Positions 17,317-25,319 are shown, counted from the first letter of the stretch. The stretch: 64,000 nucleotides of DNA from Croceicoccus mobilis (GCF_001661965.1 NZ_LYWZ01000027.1:1-64000), one strand, 5' to 3'. Notes: generated by a model not told the origin, from the letters alone. Numbers and translations: made by a program.

Positions 17317-17655
17317 TCAGGCGCCGCGCCCGGCAACCGCATAAGCGCCGGCGGCATAAAGCCGGGGCGATCCGGTCAGCGCGTCGAGACGCGCCGAGAC
17401 ATTGGCGGCGACAAGATTACGGATCTGCCGGTTCGTTTCGTTAAGGCTGCGCGCCGCCGCGATCATGCCGCGACATTCCTCGTCCAGCGCGTCATCGTCA
17501 TTCGCGCCTGAAAGAGCGTCGCACAGCACCGCCTTGCCCTGCGCGGCAATGGTGATCGCATCAATGTCGAGACCGGCAAGCGCCTGCCGCTCTTCCTCCA
17601 GCACGGCAAGCATCTGCCGCAGCGCCTCGCGCATGGTGTGGCCGCCAGCGTTCAT
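17317..17655 (-). CDS. flgN: FlgN-like flagellar export chaperone
   Basis: A 112-residue, mostly helical protein starting MNAGGHTMREALRQMLAVL. Its position directly after flgM (ATGA overlap), its size and the pattern LEEERQALAGLDIDAI followed by a helical stretch ending in LNETNRQIRNLVAANV fit FlgN, the chaperone for hook-associated proteins FlgK and FlgL. Sequence conservation in this family is low, so the call rests on pattern plus context. Confidence 0.78.
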   Translation of the reverse strand: MNAGGHTMREALRQMLAVLEEERQALAGLDIDAITIAAQGKAVLCDALSGANDDDALDEECRGMIAAARSLNETNRQIRNLVAANVSARLDALTGSPRLYAAGAYAVAGRGA

Positions 17656-17939
17656 GCCGCGGTCCTGAGCAGCATGCCCGCCGCGATCATGGCATCGCCG
17701 ATCTCCTGCGGCAGGATCGGGTAATCGCCCGTCTCGATGGCCTTGCGGATTTCGGAGACGCGGTTCGTGTCGACCGGCGGCTGCCCTGCGTCCAGCGCCT
17801 GCGCGCTGACGGCAACGCCTGCATCCGCGGCGGCGTGGCTGGCCGCGCCCTGCGGATTGGGCGCAGTGCGCTGGGGGGTCGAGATGCGGGCGTCGATGGC
17901 CGCTGCTCCCCGCGTCGCTCCGATTTCGAAAGAAGACAT
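17652..17939 (-). CDS. flgM: Anti-sigma-28 factor FlgM
   Basis: A 95-residue protein with a disordered, Ala/Pro-rich N-terminus and the conserved sigma-binding C-terminus (DTNRVSEIRKAIETGDYP, then ILPQEIGDAMI). FlgM holds FliA inactive until it is exported through the completed hook-basal body. AGGAGGAA lies well placed before the ATG. A sigma-28-like site upstream (17970-17995) suggests FlgM is made in a FliA-dependent feedback loop. Confidence 0.92.
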   Translation of the reverse strand: MSSFEIGATRGAAAIDARISTPQRTAPNPQGAASHAAADAGVAVSAQALDAGQPPVDTNRVSEIRKAIETGDYPILPQEIGDAMIAAGMLLRTAA

Positions 17940-17969
17940 GGGTTATGTTCCTCCTGGTGTTCGATGCTG

Positions 17970-17995
17970 AGAACGGCGGCGGAAACACAGGTTTA
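17970..17995 (-). promoter_or_regulatory. Possible sigma-28 promoter of flgM-flgN
   Basis: On the minus strand TAAA is followed 14 bases later by GCCGTTCT, near the TAAA-N15-GCCGATAA consensus. The spacing is one base short and the 3' half of the -10 box is poor, so this is a weak call supported by context. Confidence 0.4.
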
Positions 17996-18040
17996 AGGGA
18001 GACGCGCGAATTTCGTGAAACCTCCCCTTAACCTCTGCGC

Positions 18041-18559
18041 TCAACCGGGGGTCAGGGTCACGGTGCGCGCCGCGGTCACGCGCGCGCTCACGACCTTTGC
18101 CGGGCGGCGGTCGGTCGAGATGGGGCGCACGCGGATCCATTCGCCCACCGCGCCATCCTCCAGCGCCTGCGCCGGGCGGGTGACGGTAAAGCCCTGTCCG
18201 CTGATCTCGATCGCGACGGCATCGCCGCGGGAGATGACATCTTGCGAAACAGCGGCCGGCGCGGCGGATACATCCACGGAGTTTGACGCAGCCGCTTTGG
18301 CCTGTGCCCGCACCGGGACAAAGATGCGCCAGCCGCCCTCTTCGGGACAATGTACGATGACATTGCGCCGCTCCTCACCGCGCCATTCCAGCGCCAGCGG
18401 CACGCCGCAGCTTTTAAGGCGCAGGCGTCTGTCGACGGGGTACAGCGCCCCGCCTTCTTCGCCGATGGCAGCGCCGGTGAACTGCGCGACGGCGACATCG
18501 ATGATCTCGGGCGCGGTGGTCGATGCGGCGGCAAGGGTAAGGGCAATGATAAGCGACAT
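18041..18559 (-). CDS. flgA: Flagellar P-ring assembly chaperone FlgA
   Basis: A 172-residue protein with an N-terminal signal peptide (MSLIIALTLAAASTTA). The C-terminal SAF-type domain is clear: SQDVISRGDAVAIEISGQGF, then the ALEDGAVGEWIRVR block and VVSARVTAARTVTL. FlgA assists FlgI polymerisation into the P ring in the periplasm. Start at 18559 is chosen for the signal peptide and the AGAGG upstream. It sits 46 bases after the MotB-like gene and 101 bases before flgM. Confidence 0.93.
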   Translation of the reverse strand: MSLIIALTLAAASTTAPEIIDVAVAQFTGAAIGEEGGALYPVDRRLRLKSCGVPLALEWRGEERRNVIVHCPEEGGWRIFVPVRAQAKAAASNSVDVSAAPAAVSQDVISRGDAVAIEISGQGFTVTRPAQALEDGAVGEWIRVRPISTDRRPAKVVSARVTAARTVTLTPG

Positions 18560-18605
18560 TGGGTCAGGGCCTCTGGCGATTGGCGGATTGCCCCTTTCCC
18601 TGCAA

Positions 18606-19061
18606 TCAGCGTGCCAGTTCGGCGCCGGCCTGCGCGTCATAGGACAGGCGCACGCGTATCCCCGGTTCGCCGGGCGAAAATACCACGATCGCCCGCTTGC
18701 CCCTTGCCCGCGCTTCACTGGCCAGCTCGCCTGCGCGCGCCATTGCCTGTGGCAGCTCGCCGTCGCCATAATGCGCCTCGATGGTGAGATCCGCGCTGTC
18801 GCCCATGGCCAGGCTGTCGATCCATTCGGGCAGGCTCGGCGCGCCCGGGGCATCCTCGTAAACGGCCTGCATGACGCCCGGCACGGCCTCCGGCATGGCC
18901 CCCGGCATGGCATCCCCGCTTCCCGCCGGACCGGAGGCGGCAACGCTGTCGCGCGGCACCACGGCAGACGCGGTGACAAGAAACAGGATCAGCGCCAGAT
19001 CGGCCAGCAGGATCGCCCAACCCTGCCCCTTCGCCGCGATCACGCCGCTTGCCGCCGCCAT
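18606..19061 (-). CDS. MotB/ExbD-like single-span membrane protein of the flagellar locus
   Basis: A 151-residue protein with one membrane segment near residues 14-35 (GWAILLADLALILFLVTASA) that carries an Asp (residue 21) at the place where MotB and ExbD have their proton-binding Asp. A Pro/Gly-rich linker follows, then a short domain (about 95-150) with a faint OmpA-like pattern (IEAHYGDG, MARAGELASEARARG). The canonical peptidoglycan-binding motif is absent. The gene overlaps the MotA-like gene by 22 bases, so the two probably form a complex. The start at ATG 19061 has no strong ribosome site; a TTG at 19115 is an alternative. Confidence 0.7.
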   Translation of the reverse strand: MAAASGVIAAKGQGWAILLADLALILFLVTASAVVPRDSVAASGPAGSGDAMPGAMPEAVPGVMQAVYEDAPGAPSLPEWIDSLAMGDSADLTIEAHYGDGELPQAMARAGELASEARARGKRAIVVFSPGEPGIRVRLSYDAQAGAELAR

Positions 19062-19699
19062 CGCCGATCGGGGACAGGGACCGCGCAGGCCGCCTCCAGC
19101 TGGCTGGCCGCCCAATCGAGCAATTCGCCGCGCTCGGCCTCCTCACGCTCACAGGCGCGTGTAACGGCCTGTGCCAGCGGGGCGAAAAGGAGATGGGCGA
19201 GCAAAAGCCCGTAAAGCGTCGTCAGCACGGCAGCGGCGACCGCACCGCCGAACCCTGCCTGCAGCCCGCCATCGGGGAGCTGGCTCAAGGCGAGCAGCGT
19301 GCCGGCAAGGCCAAATGCGGGCGCGGCCTCTGCCGCCATGGCCAGCGTGCCCGCCGCGGTTTCGGCGCGGTGCCGCCGGTGCTGGCGATGACGGTCGAGC
19401 GATGCGCGAAACGCGGCCAGCGAACGCGTCTCGATCAGAGCCCGTGCGGCTTCGTCGATGGCGGCATCGCCCGTTCGGTTCGGATCCGCGCGCAGCAAGC
19501 CGTCGGTCCGGATGTCCTGCACCTGCCGGGCGAGATCAGACCTCAGCGCCGCGGCATCGAAACCCCTGTGCGGCAGGCGCGCGACTGCCGCCATGGCGCC
19601 GCCACATGCGCGGGGCCCTGCCCGCAGGACGGTGGCCAGCAAGGTGCCGCCGCCCACGACGGCAGCGGAAACGGGATCGATAAGGCTGGCGGCATCCAT
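19040..19699 (-). CDS. MotA/TolQ/ExbB-family proton-channel-like protein
   Basis: A 219-residue protein starting MDAASLIDPVSAAVVGGGTL, with AAAGGAGA upstream. Hydrophobic segments appear near the N-terminus and twice in the C-terminal half (APAFGLAGTLLALSQL and AAAVLTTLYGLLLAHLLFAP), which is the conserved MotA/PomA/ExbB channel pattern. A basic, Arg-rich cytoplasmic loop lies between. It is distinct from the standard MotA at 27599-28462 and much shorter. A sigma-54-type promoter lies just upstream. Role is inferred: an accessory stator or an energiser of flagellar assembly. Confidence 0.75.
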   Translation of the reverse strand: MDAASLIDPVSAAVVGGGTLLATVLRAGPRACGGAMAAVARLPHRGFDAAALRSDLARQVQDIRTDGLLRADPNRTGDAAIDEAARALIETRSLAAFRASLDRHRQHRRHRAETAAGTLAMAAEAAPAFGLAGTLLALSQLPDGGLQAGFGGAVAAAVLTTLYGLLLAHLLFAPLAQAVTRACEREEAERGELLDWAASQLEAACAVPVPDRRWRRQAA

Positions 19700-19742
19700 G
19701 CGGCGGTCTCCTTTGCGCGAAAGGAGAGACGGCACGGCGGCG

Positions 19743-19757
19743 GCAAATTTCACCCCA
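19743..19757 (-). promoter_or_regulatory. Sigma-54-type promoter of the MotA/MotB-like pair
   Basis: On the minus strand TGGGGTG-AAAT-TTGC keeps the invariant GG and GC at the exact 10-base separation of -24/-12 promoters. The start point would be about 32 bases before the ATG at 19699. It is divergent from the flgB promoter, 83 bases away. Confidence 0.6.
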
Positions 19758-19839
19758 TGCGGCGCGTATTTGCCGTTCGGGGGCGAAATACCGGCAGGTT
19801 CTTGCCGCTTGCCATGCCGCACGCCCCCGAAACGGCAAT

Positions 19840-19855
19840 TGGCACGGGCTTTGCA
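19840..19855 (+). promoter_or_regulatory. Sigma-54 promoter of the flgB operon
   Basis: TGGCACG-GGCT-TTGCA is a full match to the -24/-12 consensus. The start point would be near 19867, about 60 bases before the flgB ATG at 19926. It should drive the whole flgBCDEFGHIJKL run, since the genes overlap or are a few bases apart. Confidence 0.88.
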
Positions 19856-19925
19856 AATACATCCGGGAACGCGGGGCATGCGCCCCTCTCGGCCCACTGG
19901 ACCGACAGACTGGAGCGATCTGGCG

Positions 19926-20282
19926 ATGAGCAACAATGACAGCAGCCTTTTCGGCATCCATGGCGCGGCGCTTCAGCTGCGTTCGCGCCGCATGGGGATG
20001 CTGGCATCGAATATCGCGAATGCCGCCACGCCGGGGTATAAGGCGCAGGACATCGATTTCGATGCCGCGCTGCGCCGGTCTATGCAGGGCGGATCGGCCG
20101 AGACCGCCGCTTCTGCCGAAACGCTTTACCGCGTGCCGGTGATGACCGCTTTGGACGGCAATACGGTCGAGCTTCAGACCGAACAGCTCGCCTTCAGCGA
20201 AAATGCCGTGGGCTATGCCACCACGCTCTCCTTCATCCAGGGCCGGGTCGAAACCGTGACCCGCGCGATCCGGGGGGAGTAA
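19926..20282 (+). CDS. flgB: Flagellar proximal rod protein FlgB
   Basis: A 118-residue rod protein. The conserved N-terminal flagellar rod/hook motif is visible (LRSRRMGMLASNIANAATPG YK region), and the C-terminal NAVGYATTLSFIQGRVETV helix closes the protein. FlgB contacts the MS ring and export gate. The ATG at 19926 follows TGGAG. It is the first gene of the plus-strand flagellar operon. Confidence 0.94.
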   Translation: MSNNDSSLFGIHGAALQLRSRRMGMLASNIANAATPGYKAQDIDFDAALRRSMQGGSAETAASAETLYRVPVMTALDGNTVELQTEQLAFSENAVGYATTLSFIQGRVETVTRAIRGE

Positions 20283-20285
20283 GCC

Positions 20286-20690
20286 ATGCCCGGTCCCATC
20301 TCCGTCTTCGACGTCGCGCAGCGTTCCATGTCTGCGCAGATGGTGCGGATGAACGCGGCGGCATCGAACCTTGCCAATGCGGGCACGGTCAGCGGCAGCG
20401 AGGGCGAAGGATACCGCCCTTTACGCGCCGTGTTCCAGTCCGACCTCGATGTAGCCAGCGGGCTTTCGACCGTCGATGTCAGCGCCGTCGTGCGCGAGGA
20501 TGCAGCCCCTGTCCGCCGCCACGATCCCGATCACCCGCTCGCCGATGAAAACGGCGATGTCTGGGTCTCTCCCGTCGATGAGAATGCGGAAATGGTCGAG
20601 ATGCTCGAAGCCAGCCGCCAGTACCAGAACATGGTCGAGGCATTGTCCACCGCCAAGCAGCTCATGCTCGAAACGATGAGGATGAAATGA
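20286..20690 (+). CDS. flgC: Flagellar proximal rod protein FlgC
   Basis: 134 residues, normal for FlgC. The N-terminal motif AQRSMSAQMVRMNAAASNLA and the C-terminal helix MVEMLEASRQYQNMVEALST match the rod family, and the mid-part VNVVRED-like segment (VSAVVREDAAPVRRHDPDHP) is typical of FlgC. Starts 3 bases after flgB; its stop overlaps the flgD start. Confidence 0.95.
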   Translation: MPGPISVFDVAQRSMSAQMVRMNAAASNLANAGTVSGSEGEGYRPLRAVFQSDLDVASGLSTVDVSAVVREDAAPVRRHDPDHPLADENGDVWVSPVDENAEMVEMLEASRQYQNMVEALSTAKQLMLETMRMK

Positions 20691-20968
20691 CCGTAAGTTC
20701 CGTCACTTCCACTGCCGCCAGCACGTCTTCGTCAGCCAGCTCGGCGGGCCTCGGCTCGCTCGATCAGGCCGATTTCCTGAAGCTGATGACCGTGCAGATG
20801 CAGCAGCAGGATCCCTTCGATCCCGTCGATCAGAAAGAGATGCTGGCCCAGATGGCGCAGTTCTCCTCCCTTGCCGGCATCGCCGACATGGGCAGCACGC
20901 TCGATAGCATTGCCGCCCGGCTCGACACGATCGCGGGCGCCGTAACCACCAGTTCCACGCAGGAGTAA
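20687..20968 (+). CDS. flgD: Hook-cap protein FlgD, short form
   Basis: Only 93 residues, against about 130-230 in most bacteria. It keeps the conserved N-terminal block: LGSLDQADFLKLMTVQMQQQ, then DPFDPVDQKEMLAQMAQFSS. Everything after about residue 85 is missing, including the tudor and FnIII-like cap domains. The reading frame ends cleanly and flgE follows after 6 bases, so this is not an obvious frameshift. The start overlaps the flgC stop (ATGA). Confidence 0.88.
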   Translation: MTVSSVTSTAASTSSSASSAGLGSLDQADFLKLMTVQMQQQDPFDPVDQKEMLAQMAQFSSLAGIADMGSTLDSIAARLDTIAGAVTTSSTQE

Positions 20969-20974
20969 ACGCCA

Positions 20975-21781
20975 ATGTCCTTCTACACCTCGCTTTCGGG
21001 CCTGAAGAACGCGCAGACTGACCTTGGCGTCGTCTCGCACAATATCGCCAATGCCGAGACCAACGGCTTCAAGAAATCGAACACCGCCTTTGGCGATCTG
21101 GTCGCAGGATCGTCGTTTTCGAACCCGAAGATGATCACCGGCATCGGGTCGAACACCGAGGCGATCATCCAGAACTTCGCCATGGGCTCGATCGAGCAGA
21201 CCGGCTCCTCGCTCGACATGGCGATCACGGGGGACGGGTTCTTCAAGACTTATTCGGCCGCGGGCGACCGCACGCTTTTCACGCGTAACGGATCCTTCGA
21301 CATGGATGTCGCGGGCAATATCCAGGACGGCGCGGGCAATGTGCTGCAGATCTTCGCGCCCGGTGCAGACCCTGCCACCGATGCGACGATCAATGCCGTC
21401 GTGCCCCTGACCAATGCGGCGGGCAGCGAATATGCGGGCGTCACGGTGGAGATGGATGGATCGGTCGTCGTCTCCTACGCCGATGGCACCAATGACACGA
21501 TCGGCACGGTCGCGCTGGCCAGCTTCTCCTCGCCCACCGGTCTGCGTCAGGTCGGATCGTCGAACTGGGAAGTTACCGGCATTTCCGGCCCTCCGGGCTA
21601 TGGCTTTCCGGGCGAAGGCAAGTTCGGCAACACGCTTTCGGGTTCCATCGAGCGCTCGAACGTCGATCTTGCCGAGGAACTGGTCAGCCTGATCACCGCG
21701 CAGCGTTATTTCCAGGCCAATGCCAAGGCCATCGATACGGCGACGCAGATCAGCCAGACCGTCATCAACCTCAGGACCTGA
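20975..21781 (+). CDS. flgE: Flagellar hook protein FlgE, short form
   Basis: 268 residues, shorter than the roughly 400 of enteric FlgE. The N-terminal motif (LSGLKNAQTDLGVVSHNIAN AETNG region), the D1-type block DMAITGDGFFKTYSAAGDRT and the C-terminal helix VDLAEELVSLITAQRYFQAN are intact. The missing length corresponds to outer hook domains. AGGAG precedes the ATG. Confidence 0.92.
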   Translation: MSFYTSLSGLKNAQTDLGVVSHNIANAETNGFKKSNTAFGDLVAGSSFSNPKMITGIGSNTEAIIQNFAMGSIEQTGSSLDMAITGDGFFKTYSAAGDRTLFTRNGSFDMDVAGNIQDGAGNVLQIFAPGADPATDATINAVVPLTNAAGSEYAGVTVEMDGSVVVSYADGTNDTIGTVALASFSSPTGLRQVGSSNWEVTGISGPPGYGFPGEGKFGNTLSGSIERSNVDLAEELVSLITAQRYFQANAKAIDTATQISQTVINLRT

Positions 21782-21786
21782 CGCCC

Positions 21787-22527
21787 ATGGACCGGCTGAT
21801 CTATTCCGCGGTTTCGGGCATGAACGCATCGATGGCGCAGCAGCGCGCCATCGCCAGCAACATGGCCAATTCGGGCACCATCGGCTTCAAGGCCGAACTG
21901 CTCGACGCGCGCCCCGTCACGGTGGAGGGCACTTCGCTGGAAGTGCGCGCCATGAACCGCAGCGAAGTGCGCGGCGCATCCATGGCGCAGGGCACGGTGA
22001 CCGATACCGGCAACCCGCTGGATGTCGCGCTGACGGGCGACACCATGCTGGCCTTGCAGGGCGCGGATGGATCGGAGGTCTATTCGCGGCGCGGGGATCT
22101 GTCGGTTTCGGCCAGCGGCGCTTTGCAGAATGGCGACGGACTGGTGGTGCTGGGCACCGCGGGGCCGATCACCGTGCCTGCTGGCGGCGCGCTTTCCATC
22201 GCCAGGGACGGCACCGTGCTGATGGCCGATCCTGCCGCGCCGGAAGCCCCGGTCGAGGTCGGCAAACTCAAGCTCGTCTCCACCACCGGAACCGATATCG
22301 CCAAGGGGCTGGACGGCCAGTTCCGTGTTCGCGGCGGCGGCACCCTGCCCGAAGATATCGAGGCCGAGGTCATTCCCGGCTCGCTCGAACAGTCGAATGT
22401 CGCGGCCAGCGAAGTGCTGACCAGCATGATCGAGGCACAGCGCCTGTTCGAGATCCGCACCAATGTCGTCTCCACCGCGCGGGACATCGATGAAAGCGGC
22501 GCGCGTCTGATGCGCCTCGATGCGTAA
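21787..22527 (+). CDS. flgF: Flagellar distal-proximal rod protein FlgF
   Basis: A 246-residue rod protein. It begins MDRLIYSAVSGMNASMAQQR, has the GNPLDVALTGDTMLALQGAD block found in FlgF/FlgG, and ends with the conserved coiled helix (EVLTSMIEAQRLFEIRTNVV). Lies 5 bases after flgE. Confidence 0.94.
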   Translation: MDRLIYSAVSGMNASMAQQRAIASNMANSGTIGFKAELLDARPVTVEGTSLEVRAMNRSEVRGASMAQGTVTDTGNPLDVALTGDTMLALQGADGSEVYSRRGDLSVSASGALQNGDGLVVLGTAGPITVPAGGALSIARDGTVLMADPAAPEAPVEVGKLKLVSTTGTDIAKGLDGQFRVRGGGTLPEDIEAEVIPGSLEQSNVAASEVLTSMIEAQRLFEIRTNVVSTARDIDESGARLMRLDA

Positions 22528-22542
22528 CAAGGAGCAGTAGAA

Positions 22543-23331
22543 ATGCCCACTTCCGCACTTCACGTCGCCCGTACCGGGCTAGAGGCGCAAGATGCGCGCA
22601 TGCGCGTCATCTCGAACAATCTCGCCAATGTCGCCACCACCGGCTTCAAACGCGATCGCGCCAATTTCGCGACGCTCGCCTATCAGTCGGCGCGCATTGC
22701 CGGACAACAAAGCTCGGCCGAAACGCAATATGCCGAGGGGATGAACCTTGGCACCGGCGTCGCGGTGCAATCGACCAGCCGCATCACCAGCCAGGGCACC
22801 CTCAACAGCACGGAAAACCCGCTGGACCTCGCCATCTCGGGCGATGGCTATTTCCAGGTCGAGCGCCCCGGCGGGCAGCTCGCCTATACCCGCGCGGGCA
22901 ATTTCACCCTGTCCGCCGAAGGGCAGATCGTCACACCGCAGGGCTATGCCGTGCAGCCCGCGATCAATGTGCCGCAGGGGGCGGGCTCGCTTGCCATTGG
23001 CGACGACGGCATCGTCAGCGCCGTTCTGGCCGGAGAGAGCGAGCCGGTCGAGCTGGGCCAGATCACGTTGGCCAGCTTTACCAACGCGGGCGGATTGCAG
23101 CCCATCGGCGACAATTTCCTGATCGAGACTGCCGCCAGCGGCCCCGCCCAGATCGGCGCCGCAAATGCGGAAGGGCGCGGTTCCATCCGGCAGGGCATGC
23201 TGGAGGGATCGAACGTCAATGTCGTGACCGAGCTGGTCGACATGATCGAGACGCAGCGTGCCTATGAAATCAATTCCAAGATGATCAGCGCGGTCGATGA
23301 AATGCTGCGCAACGCGAACCAGACGCTGTAA
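22543..23331 (+). CDS. flgG: Flagellar distal rod protein FlgG
   Basis: 262 residues, the usual length. The sequence is highly typical: ARTGLEAQDARMRVISNNLA, then NVATTGFKRDRANF, NPLDLAISGDGYFQVERPGG, and the C-terminal TELVDMIETQRAYEINSKMI. FlgG forms the distal rod that passes through the P and L rings. A GGAG ribosome site lies before the ATG. Confidence 0.97.
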   Translation: MPTSALHVARTGLEAQDARMRVISNNLANVATTGFKRDRANFATLAYQSARIAGQQSSAETQYAEGMNLGTGVAVQSTSRITSQGTLNSTENPLDLAISGDGYFQVERPGGQLAYTRAGNFTLSAEGQIVTPQGYAVQPAINVPQGAGSLAIGDDGIVSAVLAGESEPVELGQITLASFTNAGGLQPIGDNFLIETAASGPAQIGAANAEGRGSIRQGMLEGSNVNVVTELVDMIETQRAYEINSKMISAVDEMLRNANQTL

Positions 23332-23337
23332 AGCCCC

Positions 23338-23943
23338 ATGAGCATTCATCTCCTCATTTCCGCCGGGATCGCCATCCTCATCGCCCCTGCCGCATTTGCC
23401 CAGGCCGCAGACGGTGCGATCTTCCACGCCCGCGACGGCTATGCAGGCCTCCACGAAGGCACCCGCGCCCGCGGCGTGGGCGACGTGCTGACGATCCTTC
23501 TGGTCGAAAGCACCACCACATCGAAGTCGGTTTCGGGCAAGACCGATAAGTCGGGATCATTGGGGCTTACCCCGCCCGCCACCGGCCCATTCGCCTTTCT
23601 CTCGCCCGATGCGCTTAAAGCCAGCTCTTCCGCGTCGTTCAAGGGAGCGGGGAGCGCGGGCCAGTCCAGCACGCTCGCCGCTTCGCTGGCTGTCACCATC
23701 GTCGAGGTTCGGCCCAATGGAACCGCTCTTGTGCAAGGGGAAAAGCAGATGCTGCTGAGCCAAGGCGAGGAATGGGTCCGCTTTACCGGCATCGTGCGGC
23801 TGGCCGACATCGATATCGAAAACACCGTGCCGTCGAGCCGGGTGGCCGAGGCGCATATCGAATATTCAGGCAAGGGCGCGATCCAGAGGAGCAGCCGCCC
23901 CGGCTGGCTGGCCCGTTTCTTCAGCATCATCAACCCGTTCTGA
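23338..23943 (+). CDS. flgH: Flagellar L-ring protein FlgH, without a lipobox
   Basis: A 201-residue outer-membrane ring protein. Conserved FlgH segments are GVGDVLTILLVESTTTSKSV, VRPNGTALVQGEKQMLLSQG and the C-terminal EYSGKGAIQRSSRPGWLARF. The N-terminal signal (SAGIAILIAPAAFAQA) ends in an AxA-type cleavage site and contains no cysteine, whereas enteric FlgH is a lipoprotein. The mature protein therefore probably lacks a lipid anchor. Six bases after flgG. Confidence 0.94.
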   Translation: MSIHLLISAGIAILIAPAAFAQAADGAIFHARDGYAGLHEGTRARGVGDVLTILLVESTTTSKSVSGKTDKSGSLGLTPPATGPFAFLSPDALKASSSASFKGAGSAGQSSTLAASLAVTIVEVRPNGTALVQGEKQMLLSQGEEWVRFTGIVRLADIDIENTVPSSRVAEAHIEYSGKGAIQRSSRPGWLARFFSIINPF

Positions 23944-23955
23944 GGACTTTGGCAG

Positions 23956-25053
23956 ATGCGCAGGCTTACCCTTCTCCTGATGGCGCTCCTCACCGCCCTC
24001 GCCCCGGCGGCGGCGCAGGCAGAGCGCGTGCGCGACCTCGGCCAGTTTCAGGGCGTCAGGTCGAACCAGCTGACAGGCTATGGAATCGTCGTCGGGCTGG
24101 CCGGCACGGGCGATGACAATCTTGCATATCTGACACAGGCGATGAAGGGCGCGGCTGGCCGCATGGGGCTGCAATTGCCGCCGGGCGTACAGCCGGGGCT
24201 CAAGAATGCCGCCGCCGTGATGATCACCGCCGACCTTCCCGCCTTTGCCAAACCGGGGCAGCGGATCGACATCACCGTTTCCACCATCGGCAAGGCCAAA
24301 TCCCTGCGCGGCGGGGCCCTGATCCTGACCCCGCTTTATGGCGCGGACGGGCAGATCTATGCGATGGCGCAGGGCAATCTCGCCGTCGGCGGGCTGGGCG
24401 TATCGGGCGCGGATGGGTCGAAGCTGACGGTCAATGTCCCGACCGTGGGCCGCATCGCCGATGGCGCCAGCGTGGAACGCGCGGTCGCCAGCGGTTTCGA
24501 CACCGGCGATGTGGTGCGCTTCAATCTTGCCGCCGCCGATTTCCTGACCGCAGGCCGCGTGCGCGATGCCATCAACCGCATGCTGCCCGGCACCGCTTCG
24601 GTCGAGGACGGCGTATCCATCGCGCTGCGCCTTCCCCCCGGCAGCGACACGCGTGCCAGCCTGATGGCCGCGATCGAGATGCTGGAGGTCGAGCCTGCCG
24701 AAACCGCCGCGAAGGTCATCGTCAATTCGCGCACCGGCACGGTGGTCATCAATTCCGCCGTCCGCCTCTCGCCCGCAGCGATCAGCCATGGCAAGCTGAC
24801 CGTGCGGATCGAGGAAGACCCGCGCATCGTCCAGCCCGAGGCGTTCAGCCGGGGCGTCACCGCCATCGAACCCGCCAGCCAGATCTCCGTCACCGAAGAG
24901 CAGGGCAATGTGGCGCTGGTCGCCCCCGGCCCCTCGCTGGCCGAGGTGGTGGATGCGCTGAACCTGCTGGGTGTGGGGGCATCCGATCTGGTCGCGATCC
25001 TTGAAGCATTGAAGCAGGCCGGCGCGCTGAAGGCCGAAATGGTGGTGCTGTGA
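23956..25053 (+). CDS. flgI: Flagellar P-ring protein FlgI
   Basis: 365 residues with a clear signal peptide (LTLLLMALLTALAPAAAQA). The family core is visible from the start: ERVRDLGQFQGVRSNQLTGY, GLAGTGDD, LKNAAAVMITADLPAFAKPG, and the C-terminal PGPSLAEVVDALNLLGVGAS. Forms the periplasmic P ring with help from FlgA. Its stop overlaps the flgJ start. Confidence 0.97.
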   Translation: MRRLTLLLMALLTALAPAAAQAERVRDLGQFQGVRSNQLTGYGIVVGLAGTGDDNLAYLTQAMKGAAGRMGLQLPPGVQPGLKNAAAVMITADLPAFAKPGQRIDITVSTIGKAKSLRGGALILTPLYGADGQIYAMAQGNLAVGGLGVSGADGSKLTVNVPTVGRIADGASVERAVASGFDTGDVVRFNLAAADFLTAGRVRDAINRMLPGTASVEDGVSIALRLPPGSDTRASLMAAIEMLEVEPAETAAKVIVNSRTGTVVINSAVRLSPAAISHGKLTVRIEEDPRIVQPEAFSRGVTAIEPASQISVTEEQGNVALVAPGPSLAEVVDALNLLGVGASDLVAILEALKQAGALKAEMVVL

Positions 25054-25319
25054 AAATCGCTGGCCCCAACATTCCCGCGCCGACGAAAGCGCCGTCCGAC
25101 CTGAAACAGGCGTCGCAGGCGTTCGAGGCGATCTTCCTGCGCCAGATGCTGGCGGCGGCGCGCAGTTCGTCGATTGGTGATGATCTGATGGGTAGCCAGG
25201 CATCGGACACGTTTCGCCAGATGCGCGACGATGCCTTTGCCGACATCGCTTCGCGGCAGGGCAGCCTCGGCCTTGCCGCCATGATCGAGGCGCAGTTTAC
25301 CGCGCAGGTGAAGGAATAA
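25050..25319 (+). CDS. flgJ: Rod-binding protein FlgJ, N-terminal domain only
   Basis: An 89-residue protein equal to the rod-cap half of enteric FlgJ: LKQASQAFEAIFLRQMLAAA, then FRQMRDDAFADIASRQGSLG. The peptidoglycan hydrolase half is absent, as is common in alphaproteobacteria; the transglycosylase at 16433-17242 is the likely partner. GTG start in a GTGA overlap with the flgI stop. Confidence 0.93.
   Translation: MKIAGPNIPAPTKAPSDLKQASQAFEAIFLRQMLAAARSSSIGDDLMGSQASDTFRQMRDDAFADIASRQGSLGLAAMIEAQFTAQVKE

Noticed and set aside
17656-17988. Single long minus-strand frame from 17988 to 17317
   Set aside because: Its first half overlaps flgM in another frame. The downstream half is the FlgN-like gene starting at 17655.
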